Positions 35,147-44,404 of a stretch of DNA of 64,000 bases are shown piece after piece (positions within the stretch are counted from its first letter, which is position 1; each line of letters starts with the position of its first letter). The stretch covers positions 1,302,001 through 1,366,000 of the forward strand of contig NZ_CP039383.2 of the NCBI RefSeq assembly GCF_004803715.2, written 5' to 3'. The position numbers and the translations under genes are program-made. This stretch comes from Luteimonas yindakuii. GTDB lineage: Bacteria > Pseudomonadota > Gammaproteobacteria > Xanthomonadales > Xanthomonadaceae. The notes beneath the pieces were generated by a model. The model was not told where the DNA came from. It did no database searches and saw only the letters and a program-made list of their open reading frames with translations.

Positions 35147-35688
35147 GGGGTGGCGGGTTCGAGGTCGGCCTTGTCCGCCTTGTCACTGCGCGCGCCCTTG
35201 GCCGGCGCCGCGCTCTCCCAGCCGCATTCGACGTGGCCACGGATCTTGGAGCCTGCGGCCACGGTGAGCGTGCCGGCCTTGAGGTCGCCGCTCATCACCG
35301 CGGTCTCCAGCAGTTCCACGCGCTGGGCGGATTCGATATTGCCTTCCAGTTCGCCGGCAACGATGACCTTGTCGGCACGCACGCCGCCGTTGAGCTTGGC
35401 ACCACGTTCGAGGGTGACATCACCCTGGACGTTCACATCGCCCTTGAAGCGGCCGGCGATGCGCACATGCCCGGTGCCTTCGATCTTGCCCTCGATGGTG
35501 AGGTTCGAGGCGATCAGCGATTCCTTGGCTTCCGGCGGGACGCTGCGGGGCGGGGCGCTCTGCGTGGGCCGGAAATCGGCCGCGGCGGGCGCCGGCGGCG
35601 GGTTGTCGCGCAGGGCGGCGGGTGCGGGGTCGTTGGCAAAGGACGGCACGTCCTTCTTGGCGTGACCGGGCGGGTTGAAGATGGCCAT
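35143..35688 (-). CDS. Bactofilin (polymer-forming cytoskeletal protein)
   Basis: 181-aa bactofilin/DUF583 protein. A proline-rich disordered head (~1-50) leads into the right-handed beta-helix core (~55-155), visible as repeating hydrophobic-Gly turns (IEGKIEGTGHVRIAGRFKGDV, VIVAGELEGNI). A charged tail ends the protein. Bactofilins polymerise without nucleotide and scaffold cell-shape or polar functions. It is translationally coupled to the zinc-ribbon gene and embedded in the leucine-catabolism region, with which no functional tie is known. Confidence 0.92.
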   Translation of the reverse strand: MAIFNPPGHAKKDVPSFANDPAPAALRDNPPPAPAAADFRPTQSAPPRSVPPEAKESLIASNLTIEGKIEGTGHVRIAGRFKGDVNVQGDVTLERGAKLNGGVRADKVIVAGELEGNIESAQRVELLETAVMSGDLKAGTLTVAAGSKIRGHVECGWESAAPAKGARSDKADKADLEPATP

Positions 35689-35904
35689 GGGAGTTCCTCG
35701 GCAGGGCGGTGGCGTGCGGGCCGGACAGGGAGGCGCGCGGGTGCGGCGTGACGGCGGAGCCGTCGGCCGAGACTAGCACGCAGCCCGGTAGGCTCCGCTG
35801 TGACCGCCTGCCCGAATGGCCAACCCTGTCAACAGCTTACGTTCCGGTATTCATTCGCGACATGCGTTCTCTGCACACGTCGTGCACACCGCCGTGCGTG
35901 GGAA

Positions 35905-37511
35905 CTACATCCGGAACACGCCGAAGCGGGCCGGCTCCACCGGTGCGTTGAGCGCGGTCGACAGGCCCAGGCCGAGTACCCGACGGGTATCGGTCGGATC
36001 GATGATGCCGTCGTCCCAAAGCCGCGCCGTGGCATACCACGGGCTGCCCTGGTGTTCGTACTGGTCGCGGATCGGTGCCTTGAAGGACTCCTCCTCGTCG
36101 GCGCTCCAGCTGCCCCCCTTGCCTTCGATGCCGTCGCGCCGCACCGTCGCCAGCACGCTGGCCGCCTGCTCGCCACCCATCACGCTGATGCGCGCGTTGG
36201 GCCACATCCACAGGAAGCGCGCCCCGTAGGCGCGGCCGCACATCGCATAGTTGCCGGCGCCAAAGCTGCCGCCGATGACCACGGTGAACTTCGGTACCGA
36301 CGAGCACGCCACCGCGGTGACCATCTTCGCGCCGTCCTTGGCGATGCCCGCGTTCTCGTACTTGCGGCCGACCATGAAGCCGGTGATGTTCTGCAGGAAC
36401 ACCAGCGGGATGCCGCGCTGGTTGCACAGCTGGATGAAGTGGGTGCCCTTGAGCGCGCTCTCGCCGAACAGGATGCCGTTGTTGGCGACGATGCCCACCG
36501 GGTAGCCGTGCAGGTGGGCGAAGCCGGTCACCAGGGTCTTGCCGTAGCGTGCCTTGAACTCCTGGAACTCGCTGCCGTCGACCACGCGCGCGATCACCTC
36601 GCGGATGTCGAACGGGCGACGGGTGTCCCTGGGCACGATGCCGTACAGCTCGTCGGCCGGGTACAGCGGCTCGACCGGTGCACGCACCGCCACCGGGACG
36701 TGCTTGCTGCGGTTGAAGCCGGCGACGATGTCACGCGCGATCTGCAGCGCGTGGCGGTCGTCCTCGGCGTAGTGGTCGGCCACGCCGGAGACGCTGGTAT
36801 GCACGTCGGCACCGCCGAGCGATTCGGCGTCCACGACCTCGCCGGTGGCTGCTTTCACCAGCGGCGGTCCGCCGAGGAAGATCGTGCCCTGTTCCTTGAC
36901 GATGACGCTCTCGTCGCACATCGCCGGCACGTAGGCGCCACCGGCGGTGCAACTGCCCATCACCACCGCCACCTGCGGGATGTTCTCCGCCGACAGCCGC
37001 GCCTGGTTGTAGAAGATGCGCCCGAAGTGTTCCTTGTCGGGGAAGACCTCGTCCTGCAGCGGCAGGAACGCACCACCGGAGTCGACCAGGTAGACGCAGG
37101 GCAGACGGTTCTCGCGGGCGATCTCCTGCGCGCGCAGGTGCTTCTTGACCGTCATCGGGAAGTAGGTGCCGCCCTTGACGGTGGCGTCGTTGGCGACGAT
37201 CACCACTTCTTGGCCCATGACCCGGCCGATGCCGCAGATCATCCCGGCGGCCGGGGCGGCGCCGTCGTACATGTCCTCGGCCGCGAGCGGGGCGATCTCG
37301 AGGAACGGCGAGCCCGGATCCAGCAGGGCCAGCACGCGCTCGCGCGGCGGCAGCTTGCCGCGCGCGGCATGCCGCTGCTGCGCCGCCTCGCCACCGCCCG
37401 CGCCGCACGCTGCAGGCGCTGCCGCAGCTCGTCGGCAAGGGCGCGGTGGTAATCCGCGTTCTCGCGGAAGTCGGCGGAGCGCGGGTCGATCTCGGTCGCA
37501 AGAGCGGGCAT
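35905..37511 (-). pseudogene. liuB: Methylcrotonyl-CoA carboxylase beta subunit, apparent -1 frameshift
   Basis: Carboxyltransferase partner of the biotin subunit. The main part is intact (crotonase-like acetyl-CoA carboxyltransferase fold: [59 protein letters not shown]). The conserved N-terminal ~38 residues ([20 protein letters not shown]...) lie in a different frame. The two frames join if one G is added to the GGG run read at 37397-37399. With it the product would be 535 aa, the usual MccB length, and the start would be the ATG ending at 37511. No good start for the downstream frame is seen near the junction. It is either a true inactivating mutation or a sequence error. Confidence 0.85.
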
Positions 37512-37655
37512 GGCTTCGGCGGCGTTGGCGAAAGGCCGACAAGGATACCCGCTGCCCGGCAGGCTCCCCGCCATATCGATGCGGCGGGCCCCGCGTACAA
37601 CGACGGAGCATCCCCGCGGACACAGGCCACTCCTGCCGGCGCCTCCCCGGAGTGG

Positions 37656-37688
37656 AACCAAAAGAAAGGCCCACCGACGGTGGGCCCT
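37656..37688 (-). terminator. Terminator of the first Ala-rich lipoprotein gene
   Basis: An 8-bp stem GGCCCACC/GGTGGGCC with a 3-base loop. On the minus strand it is followed by TTTCTTTTGG. It lies about 45 bp past the lipoprotein stop and before the carboxylase gene. Confidence 0.75.
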
Positions 37689-37733
37689 CGAACGACACGA
37701 GCCGTCGTGCGACGGCCAGGCGGCTGCTGAAGA

Positions 37734-38129
37734 TCAGTCGCCGTCGGTCCGCGCGTCGCGTGCGGCGGCGTCGGCGTTCTCGGCGGCGCGATCCAGCGCC
37801 TCGGACGTGTTGCGTGCAGCGGCAGCGCCTGCCTCGGAGACGTCCGCCGCGGCTTCGCGGGTCGCGGCTTCGGTGCGGGCGGCGGCCTCGCGGCTGGCTT
37901 CGCGTGCATCGGCTGCAGCTTCGCGCGACTGCGCGGCGGCGGCGTCGGCACTGGCCGAGATCGCGTTGCCGGTCTCGTCGAGCGCCTGCGAGGCATTGGC
38001 GCGGGCGCGCTCGGCGGCCGCATCGGCCTCGGCAGCATTCGCACGAGCTTCCGGCGACTCGCTGTTCTGGCAGGCCGACAGGGCCAGGGTGGATGCAATG
38101 GCAAGCACGATCAGTTTGCTGTTGAGCAT
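37734..38129 (-). CDS. Alanine-rich coiled-coil lipoprotein A
   Basis: 131-aa predicted lipoprotein: signal peptide [20 protein letters not shown] with lipobox LSAC, then ~110 residues of Ala/Glu/Asp/Arg-rich sequence without Pro or Gly in long runs, expected to be one continuous helix or coiled coil. Repeats such as [15 protein letters not shown] suggest an alanine-zipper packing as in Lpp-type lipoproteins. It resembles the neighbouring gene 190 bp upstream, so the two are likely paralogues. GGAGAG lies five bases before the ATG. Function unknown; an envelope spacer role is inferred. Confidence 0.75.
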   Translation of the reverse strand: MLNSKLIVLAIASTLALSACQNSESPEARANAAEADAAAERARANASQALDETGNAISASADAAAAQSREAAADAREASREAAARTEAATREAAADVSEAGAAAARNTSEALDRAAENADAAARDARTDGD

Positions 38130-38239
38130 GTTTCTCTCCGCGCCCGTGGCGCTCCGTGGTTGGCGGGCGCAGTGTTTGCGGCGGACGGTGAAGAGGATGT
38201 TGAAGGCCGGCCCGCGCGTTCAGCGAGAACTCCGGACAC

Positions 38240-38268
38240 AAAAAGAGACCGCCCTTGCGGGCGGTCTC
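38240..38268 (-). terminator. Terminator of the second Ala-rich lipoprotein gene
   Basis: A perfect 10-bp stem GAGACCGCCC/GGGCGGTCTC with a 4-base loop, followed on the minus strand by TTTTTGTG. It lies about 50 bp past the stop. Confidence 0.85.
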
Positions 38269-38317
38269 CATTACAGCTTGCTGCGAACTGCGGATCCGAG
38301 GATCCGCGGCTTGCGGC

Positions 38318-38659
38318 TTAGTGCTGCTCGTCGGCAGCCTGCTCCGCGTTGTCGGCAGCGTCCTCGGCCACATCGGCCGCGGTCTCTGCAACGTCGGCAG
38401 CAGCGTCGGCGGCGTCGTTGGTCGCAGCAGCGGTGGCGTCCGAAGCGGCGTTGGCAGCAACGTCGGCGGCGACAGCGGCGGTGTCAGCGGACTCCTGGGC
38501 GGCGTCAGCGAACGGAGCAGCAGCGGCGTCGGCCTGGGCCTGGGCTTCTGCAGCGGCGTCGGCGGCGTCAGCAGCGGCGTCCTGGGCGGAGTTCTGGTTC
38601 GAGCACGCAGCCAGGGCGAAACCCATGGCGAGGGCGAGCAGAGCCTTGTTGATGGACAT
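38318..38659 (-). CDS. Alanine-rich coiled-coil lipoprotein B
   Basis: 113-aa predicted lipoprotein with signal peptide [19 protein letters not shown] and lipobox LAAC. The mature part is about half alanine with regular Asp/Glu spacing ([17 protein letters not shown]), so a single long acidic helix is expected. GAGGAAA sits before the ATG, and a promoter-like TTGACA lies ~75 bases upstream. It is a likely paralogue of the adjacent 131-aa protein but more acidic and lacking its Arg residues. Each gene has its own terminator, so they are expressed separately. Function unknown. Confidence 0.75.
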   Translation of the reverse strand: MSINKALLALAMGFALAACSNQNSAQDAAADAADAAAEAQAQADAAAAPFADAAQESADTAAVAADVAANAASDATAAATNDAADAAADVAETAADVAEDAADNAEQAADEQH

Positions 38660-38711
38660 GGTAAATTTCCTCGTCGTTGTTTGAAACAAACGCGCTAGAT
38701 GCGCGCCGGGC

Positions 38712-38740
38712 AACATGATGACAAGCCGATGATCGCTGTC
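38712..38740 (-). promoter_or_regulatory. Possible promoter of Ala-rich lipoprotein B
   Basis: On the minus strand TTGACA (complement of 38735-38740) is followed after 17 bases by ATCATG. The -35 box is perfect and the -10 is weak. It is well placed, about 50 bases before the start codon. Confidence 0.4.
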
Positions 38741-38783
38741 AAGCACGCGCTTGATTTCTTTCGTAAAGAGCGCGTTAACCCCG

Positions 38784-39959
38784 TTACGGCAGCTCGATCG
38801 CGATCGCCGTGGCCTCGCCGCCACCGATGCACAGGGAAGCGATTCCACGGCGGAGATTGCGCGATTTCAGGGCATGGACGAGGGTCACCACCAGACGTGC
38901 GCCGGAGGCACCGATGGGGTGGCCGAGGGCGCAGGCACCCCCATTTACATTCAGCTTCTGGTGGGGAATCCCGAGGTCCTTCATGGGCGCCATTGCCACG
39001 CTTGCGAAGGCTTCGTTGACCTCGAACAGATCCACGTCCTCCACGGTCCAGCCGGCCCGTTCCATCACGGTGCGGATCGCGGCCACCGGTGCGGTGGTGA
39101 ACCACTCCGGCGCCTGTGCATGGCCGGCGTGGGCCACGATGCGCGCCAGCGGTGCCAGACCGCGCTTCGAGGCTTCCTCTGCCGACATCAGCACGGTCGC
39201 GGCGGCGCCATCGGAGATCTTCGACGAGGACGCGGCGGTCAGGCGGCCTTCCTTGCCGAATGCCGGGCGCAGCCCGGGAATCCGCGATGTGTCGATCCTG
39301 CCCGGCTCCTCGTCGGTGTCGACGACGGTGTCGCCCTTGCGACCCTTGACCGTCACCGGGACGATCTCGGCCTTGAACGCGCCGTTGCCGATCGCGTCCT
39401 GCGCGCGGCGTGCGCTCTCGGCGGAGAACTCATCCAGCGCCTCGCGGGTGAAGTCGTAGGCCTCGCACATGGCATCGCCGAACACGCCCATCGCCTTGCC
39501 GTCGTAGGGGTTGGTCAGGCCGTCCCAGGCCATGTGGTCGAGCATCTCGGCGCTGCCGTAGCGCACGCCGGTGCGCGAACCGTTGAGCAGGTGCGGCGCG
39601 TTGGTCATCGACTCCATGCCGCCCGCGACAACCACCGCCGACGAGCCCGCCTTGATCAGGTCGTGGCCGAACATGATCGCCTTCATGCCGGAGCCGCAGA
39701 CCTTGTTGATGGTGGTGCAGCCGGCGGCATCGGGGATGCCTGCCGCGCGCGACGCCTGGCGCGCCGGGGCCTGGCCGAGTCCGGCCGGCAGCACGCAGCC
39801 CATGAGCACCTCGTCGACCTGGTCGGCGGCGAGGCCGGCATGGGCCAGTGCGCCCTCGATCGCGGCGGCGCCCAGGGTGGGCGTCGGCACGCCGGTGAAC
39901 TGGCCGAGGAAGGAACCGATGGCGGTGCGCTTGGCGCCGACGATGACGACATCTTGCAT
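38784..39959 (-). CDS. Acetyl-CoA C-acyltransferase (thiolase)
   Basis: 391-aa thiolase with all catalytic residues: nucleophilic Cys88 in NKVCGSGMKA, His in NGGACALGHPIGASG (~347) and Cys in CIGGGEA (~378). In this cluster it could act on acetoacetyl-CoA formed downstream of leucine breakdown, or on beta-keto acyl-CoAs generally. Length is typical of degradative acetyl-CoA acetyltransferases. The ATG giving QDVVIVGAKRTAIG fits the family N-terminus. It lies between the lipoprotein genes and the oppositely oriented autotransporter gene. Confidence 0.9.
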   Translation of the reverse strand: MQDVVIVGAKRTAIGSFLGQFTGVPTPTLGAAAIEGALAHAGLAADQVDEVLMGCVLPAGLGQAPARQASRAAGIPDAAGCTTINKVCGSGMKAIMFGHDLIKAGSSAVVVAGGMESMTNAPHLLNGSRTGVRYGSAEMLDHMAWDGLTNPYDGKAMGVFGDAMCEAYDFTREALDEFSAESARRAQDAIGNGAFKAEIVPVTVKGRKGDTVVDTDEEPGRIDTSRIPGLRPAFGKEGRLTAASSSKISDGAAATVLMSAEEASKRGLAPLARIVAHAGHAQAPEWFTTAPVAAIRTVMERAGWTVEDVDLFEVNEAFASVAMAPMKDLGIPHQKLNVNGGACALGHPIGASGARLVVTLVHALKSRNLRRGIASLCIGGGEATAIAIELP

Positions 39960-40163
39960 GGCAGAACTCCGGAAGCGGGCCGCGTGGGGCGGTTGATGGC
40001 GCCCATTATCCGGCGCGCGCCGGACCCCGGCAAACCTGAAGCCGTCATTCTCGATGCGAACGCCCGGCACGGTTCAGCCGTCGAGTGGTGGCGGCCGCGC
40101 GTGGCGAAGGTATAGATTCGCGTGATCGCGCGCGGCGCGGCACACGACGAAGGGAAGGGGACC

Positions 40164-43034
40164 ATGACGAATCACAAGGGAATGCATGCATGGCGCGCGC
40201 TGCGCCGTTCGGCACTGGCTGTCGCGGTGGTGGCGACGCTTTCGGCCTGCGGCGGCGGTGGCGACACGATCCGTCCGGAAGTGCCGCCGCCGGTGAGTCC
40301 GCCGCCGGCCACGCCGCCGCCGGCGCCGCCGCCGACCGTGGTGCTGCCGCCGCGAGCTGATCTGAGCCGGCACCTGGAGTTGACCAATGCGTATCCGGCG
40401 CTCGAGGCCGGCCTGACCGGCGAGGGCATCGTGGTCGGCGTGATCGACACCGGCGTCAACCGGAACCATCCGTCGCTGCGCGGCCGCGTCACCGACAACC
40501 TGATCTACGTCAATCGCAACATCAATGACATGTCGGTGGACGACAAGGACGGACATGGCACCGCGGTGGCGCAGGCCATTGCGGGCACGCCGTTCGGCGC
40601 GTGGCCGGGCGGCGTGGCGCAGGGTGTGAGCATCGTGTCGGCGCGGATCATCAATGACGAGCCGCCCGAGGACGACGGGTCCGGTGACGGCAACCCGGTC
40701 AGCGGTGCACTGGGACTGGAGCCGATCCACAACGCGCTGATCGATCGCGGCGTGCGGATCATGAACAACTCCTGGGGCGGACTGTATTGGAACGACCTCA
40801 ACGCAACCGCGCCGATCGCAGCCGAATACAGACGCTTCGTCACCCAGAACGATGGGCTGGTGGTGTTCGCTGCAGGCAACCGCACTCCGGATTCCAATGA
40901 CTCGATGGAGCTCACCGACCTTGCCGGCCTGCCCAGCCAGGCCGGTCCGAACAACAGCAGGCCGGCCGCCGACCTCGAGCGTGGCTGGCTGGCGGTGGTC
41001 GCGGTGGATACCGACAACCCGTCGCAGCTGGCGAAGTATTCGCGGACCTGCGCCTATGCGCGCAACTACTGCCTGGCGGCGCCCGGCACGGTTGCCGTCA
41101 CCGGCACCAACGATGCCCCGGACAATCCGGCGTACTGGAAATGGACCGGAACCTCGTTCGCCGCTCCCCTGGTCTCCGGCGCTGCCGCGCTGGTGTGGGA
41201 AGCCTTCCCGTACTTCAACAACGACCTGGTCCGGCAGACGCTGCTCGGCACCGCCACCGACATCGGCGCGGCCGGCGTGGACGACGTGTTCGGCTATGGC
41301 CTGCTCGACGTCGGCAAGGCGATCAAGGGTCCCGGGCGCTTCGACTGGGGCCGCGTCACCGTGGACTTCGACGGGCTCGAGTCCGACTGGTCCAACAACA
41401 TCTCGGGCAATGGCGGGTTGACCAAGCGCGGCGACGGCCGGCTGGTGCTGACCGGTGACAACACCTACCGGGGTGATACCCGTGTCGAGGAAGGCACGCT
41501 GTGGGTGGGCGGTGCGTTGCGCAACTCCAACGTGGCCATCACCAGCGGCGGCACCCTCGGCGGCGGCGGCCGCGTGGACGGCAGTGTCGACAACCAGGGC
41601 ACCATGGCGCTGGACGCCGGCAACGGCTTCATCGTCGGCGGCAACTACGTGCAGGGCCCGAACGCGCGGCTGTCGGTCACGCTGGGCCATGGCGCGCTGC
41701 AGGTGCAGGGCAATGCCAGCCTCAACGGCACCGTGCATGTGGCCGGCGCGCGACAGGGCTACATCACCCGTGACCGCGAGGAGATCCTGCGCGTCGCCGG
41801 CACCCGCGCCGGATTCTTCGACGGCGGCGTGACCTACGACGCCAACCGGGTGTTCTTCCAGGGTTCGGTGTCCTACGACTTCCAGAGCGCGTGGCTCAAC
41901 ATCACCCGCCTCGACGTGCTGGCCGCGGCCTCGGCGATGGGCAACATGACGCCGGCGTCGCTGTCGGCGGCCGAGCGCGTCGAGGGCGCGTTCCGGCAGA
42001 TCGACGGGCAGCTGGACGCCGGTGGTCGTGGTCCGATCGCCGAGGCTTTCATCCGCACCGCCGGCGATTTCCAGTCACTGGCCGATGCCAACGCCGCCCG
42101 TACCGCGCTGTCGAGCCTGTCCGGCGAGCTGCATGCGCTGGCTTCCAGCGCCACCTTCGACCATGTCGATATCGGCCGTCGCGCGTTGTCGTCGCAGCTC
42201 ACCGCGACGCTTGATCGCCCGCAGCTTGCAGGCAGCTGGCAGAAGCGGCTGGGCGACGGCGGCGAGGGCGGCTTCGCCACCGGGCGGTCCGCGTTCGACG
42301 GCTGGATGCTGGGGCAGGACTTCCGCCTGGCCGACGGCACCGTGGCCGGTTTCGCGTTCGGCGAGATGCAGGCCGACAGCCGCCGCGCCGACAGCAGCGA
42401 CCGTGGCCAGGACCGCCAGGTGCAGGCGCAGATGTATGCGGGCAAGGCGTTTGGCAACGCGCATGTGCTGGGCCAGGCCGGCGTCGGCCGCTTCGATCGC
42501 GACCTGCGCCGTGACCTGTACACCGGTGCGCAGTGGTCCGGCGTGCACAGCAACTACGCCGGCGACATCACTACCGCCGCGATCGAGGGCGGCTACCGCT
42601 TCGACCTCGGCACCGATGCGCAGCTCACCCCGTACCTCGGTGCCGAGTACACCCGCGTCGACAGCGACGGCTTCCGCGAGCTGGGTGCCGACGGCTTCGG
42701 CCTGCGTGCGGAGGCATGGACGTCGAGCCGCAGCCAGGCCATCGCCGGCCTGCGTGGTGCCTGGGACCTGGCGCGTGTGAGCGTGCATGGCTACGCCGAA
42801 TGGCAGCACACCTTGTCGGCGCAGGGCCTCGACATCGATGCCAGCTTCGTCGGCGTGGATGCGTGGTCGGCGTTGCGCGGCCTGCAGCCGGGCCGTTCCG
42901 GCGGGCTGTTTGGCATCGGCATCGACGCTTGGGCCGGCCGCGATGCGCGGGTCAACTTCGGCTACGACCAGCGCTTCGGCCCGCGCGGCGACGACCGCAT
43001 GCTGTCGATGCGCTACGTCAAGGGGTTCTGGTAA
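40164..43034 (+). CDS. Subtilisin-like (S8) autotransporter serine protease, lipoprotein type
   Basis: 956-aa surface protease. The N-terminus ends in a lipobox (TLSAC, Cys29), followed by a Gly run and a Pro-rich linker (~37-64). The S8 domain covers ~70-400 with Asp95 (VIDTGV), His131 (DGHGTAVA) and Ser331 (GTSFAAP). A short autotransporter-repeat/beta-helix segment follows (~430-560; GTLWVGGALRNSN, GGTLGGGGRVDGSV). The C-terminal ~270 residues form the beta-barrel, ending in MRYVKGFW with a terminal aromatic. The layout is like the lipidated subtilisin autotransporters NalP and SphB1. AAGGGGA precedes the ATG. It runs against the flanking liu genes and is convergent with the acyl-CoA dehydrogenase gene. 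Confidence 0.92.
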   Translation: MTNHKGMHAWRALRRSALAVAVVATLSACGGGGDTIRPEVPPPVSPPPATPPPAPPPTVVLPPRADLSRHLELTNAYPALEAGLTGEGIVVGVIDTGVNRNHPSLRGRVTDNLIYVNRNINDMSVDDKDGHGTAVAQAIAGTPFGAWPGGVAQGVSIVSARIINDEPPEDDGSGDGNPVSGALGLEPIHNALIDRGVRIMNNSWGGLYWNDLNATAPIAAEYRRFVTQNDGLVVFAAGNRTPDSNDSMELTDLAGLPSQAGPNNSRPAADLERGWLAVVAVDTDNPSQLAKYSRTCAYARNYCLAAPGTVAVTGTNDAPDNPAYWKWTGTSFAAPLVSGAAALVWEAFPYFNNDLVRQTLLGTATDIGAAGVDDVFGYGLLDVGKAIKGPGRFDWGRVTVDFDGLESDWSNNISGNGGLTKRGDGRLVLTGDNTYRGDTRVEEGTLWVGGALRNSNVAITSGGTLGGGGRVDGSVDNQGTMALDAGNGFIVGGNYVQGPNARLSVTLGHGALQVQGNASLNGTVHVAGARQGYITRDREEILRVAGTRAGFFDGGVTYDANRVFFQGSVSYDFQSAWLNITRLDVLAAASAMGNMTPASLSAAERVEGAFRQIDGQLDAGGRGPIAEAFIRTAGDFQSLADANAARTALSSLSGELHALASSATFDHVDIGRRALSSQLTATLDRPQLAGSWQKRLGDGGEGGFATGRSAFDGWMLGQDFRLADGTVAGFAFGEMQADSRRADSSDRGQDRQVQAQMYAGKAFGNAHVLGQAGVGRFDRDLRRDLYTGAQWSGVHSNYAGDITTAAIEGGYRFDLGTDAQLTPYLGAEYTRVDSDGFRELGADGFGLRAEAWTSSRSQAIAGLRGAWDLARVSVHGYAEWQHTLSAQGLDIDASFVGVDAWSALRGLQPGRSGGLFGIGIDAWAGRDARVNFGYDQRFGPRGDDRMLSMRYVKGFW

Positions 43035-43048
43035 GCGACGGACCCTGG

Positions 43049-43093
43049 CCCGCCCTCACCCCTGCCCCTCTCCCGCACGCGGGAGAGGGGTTG
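43049..43093. repeat. CCCTCTCCCGC palindrome between converging genes
   Basis: GCCCTCACCCCTGCCCC then CTCTCCCGCACGCGGGAGAG, a near-perfect palindrome. It matches the left end of the 49-kb array and lies between the stops of the autotransporter and acyl-CoA dehydrogenase genes, where it could also act as a two-way terminator. Confidence 0.75.
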
Positions 43094-43103
43094 AAGCAGA
43101 CCG

Positions 43104-44261
43104 TCAGCTGCGGTCTTCGAACAGCTCGCGGCCGATCAGCATGCGGCGGATCTCGTTGGTGCCGGCACCGATGGCGTAGAGCTTGGCGTCGCGCAGGATC
43201 CGACCGGTGGCGAACTCGTTGATGTAGCCATTGCCGCCCAGCGCCTGGATGCCTTCCAGCGCGACCTGCACGGCGGACTCCGATGCATGCAGCAGGCAGC
43301 TGGCGGCGTCGACGCGGCTCTTGTGGCCGGCGTCGTAATCGCGCGCCACCTGGTAGGCGAATGCGCGGCTGGACTGCAGCGCGGTGTACATGTCGGCGAT
43401 CTTGGCCTGCATGATCCCGAACGTACCGATCGCCTGGCCGAACTGGCGGCGTTCGCGGACGTAGGGCAGGGCGATGTCGAGCGCGGCCTGCATCAGGCCG
43501 ATCGGGCCGCCGCTGAGCACCAGACGCTCGGTGTTGAGTCCGCTCATCAGCACGCGCACGCCGTTGTTGACCTCGCCCAGCACGTTTTCCGCCGGGATCT
43601 CGCAGTCCTCGAACACCAGCTCGCAGGTGTTGGAGCCGCGCATGCCGAGCTTGTCGAGCTTCTGCGCGGTGGAAAAGCCCTTCATGCCCTTTTCGACGAT
43701 GAAGGCGGTCATGCACTTCGAGCCCAGCTCGCGGCTCGCGGTGCGCATGTAGACGATCAGCACATCGGCCTCGGGGCCGTTGGTGATCCACATCTTGTTG
43801 CCGTTGGCGACCCAGGTATCGCCGCGCAGTTCGGCGCGGCAGCCCATCGAGCCGACCACGTCGGAACCGGCGCCCGGCTCGCTCATCGCCAGCGCGCCCT
43901 TCCATTCGCCGCTGCACAGCTTCGGCAGGTACTTCGCGCGCTGCGCGTCGTTGCCGTTGGCGTAGAGGTTGTTGACGCAGAGGTTGGAGTGCGCGCCGTA
44001 GGACAGGCCGATCGAACCGGAGGCGCGGGAGATCTCTTCCATCGCCACCAGGTGGGCGAGGTAGCCCATCCCGCTGCCGCCGTACTCGCCGGGGACGGTC
44101 AGACCGAGCAGGCCCATCTCGCCGAGCTTGGGCCACAGCGCCTGCGGGAAGGCGTTCTCGTGGTCCACCTGTTCCGCCAACGGGGCGATCTCGGCGTCAA
44201 CGAAGCGGCGCACGGCCTCGCGCAGGGAATCGATGTCCTCACCAAGTGGGAAGGGGCGCAT
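43104..44261 (-). CDS. liuA: Isovaleryl-CoA dehydrogenase
   Basis: 385-aa flavin acyl-CoA dehydrogenase catalysing isovaleryl-CoA to 3-methylcrotonyl-CoA. Family features: [18 protein letters not shown], and the C-terminal [21 protein letters not shown]. The sequence [11 protein letters not shown] carries the Glu that in isovaleryl-CoA dehydrogenases serves as catalytic base from an unusual helix, supporting the specific assignment over other acyl-CoA dehydrogenases. The start is the ATG giving [11 protein letters not shown] short repeat sits immediately upstream, between it and leucine dehydrogenase. Confidence 0.92.
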   Translation of the reverse strand: MRPFPLGEDIDSLREAVRRFVDAEIAPLAEQVDHENAFPQALWPKLGEMGLLGLTVPGEYGGSGMGYLAHLVAMEEISRASGSIGLSYGAHSNLCVNNLYANGNDAQRAKYLPKLCSGEWKGALAMSEPGAGSDVVGSMGCRAELRGDTWVANGNKMWITNGPEADVLIVYMRTASRELGSKCMTAFIVEKGMKGFSTAQKLDKLGMRGSNTCELVFEDCEIPAENVLGEVNNGVRVLMSGLNTERLVLSGGPIGLMQAALDIALPYVRERRQFGQAIGTFGIMQAKIADMYTALQSSRAFAYQVARDYDAGHKSRVDAASCLLHASESAVQVALEGIQALGGNGYINEFATGRILRDAKLYAIGAGTNEIRRMLIGRELFEDRS

Positions 44262-44277
44262 GGTGGTTCCTCTGGCT

Positions 44278-44312
44278 GCATCATCCCCGCGCAGGCGGGG
44301 ATCCATGGACAT
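44278..44312. repeat. Interspersed repeat, GGGGATCCATGGAC type
   Basis: CATCCCCGCGCAGGCGGGGATCCATGGAC is the left-arm consensus of the same element found inside icmF at 52000 and, in part, at 19550. It sits just upstream of the isovaleryl-CoA dehydrogenase start. Confidence 0.7.
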
Positions 44313-44360
44313 GTGAGACGTTCGTCGCCCGACGTATGTCGAACGGGAGCGGTGGAAACA

Positions 44361-44390
44361 ACGACGGGGCACTTGGCCCCGTCGTCGGCT
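44361..44390 (-). terminator. Probable terminator of leucine dehydrogenase gene
   Basis: A perfect 10-bp stem ACGACGGGGC/GCCCCGTCGT with a 5-base loop, followed on the minus strand by TGTTTCC. The T tract is short, so efficiency is uncertain. Confidence 0.55.
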
Positions 44391-44404
44391 TGCATCGATA
44401 CGGC

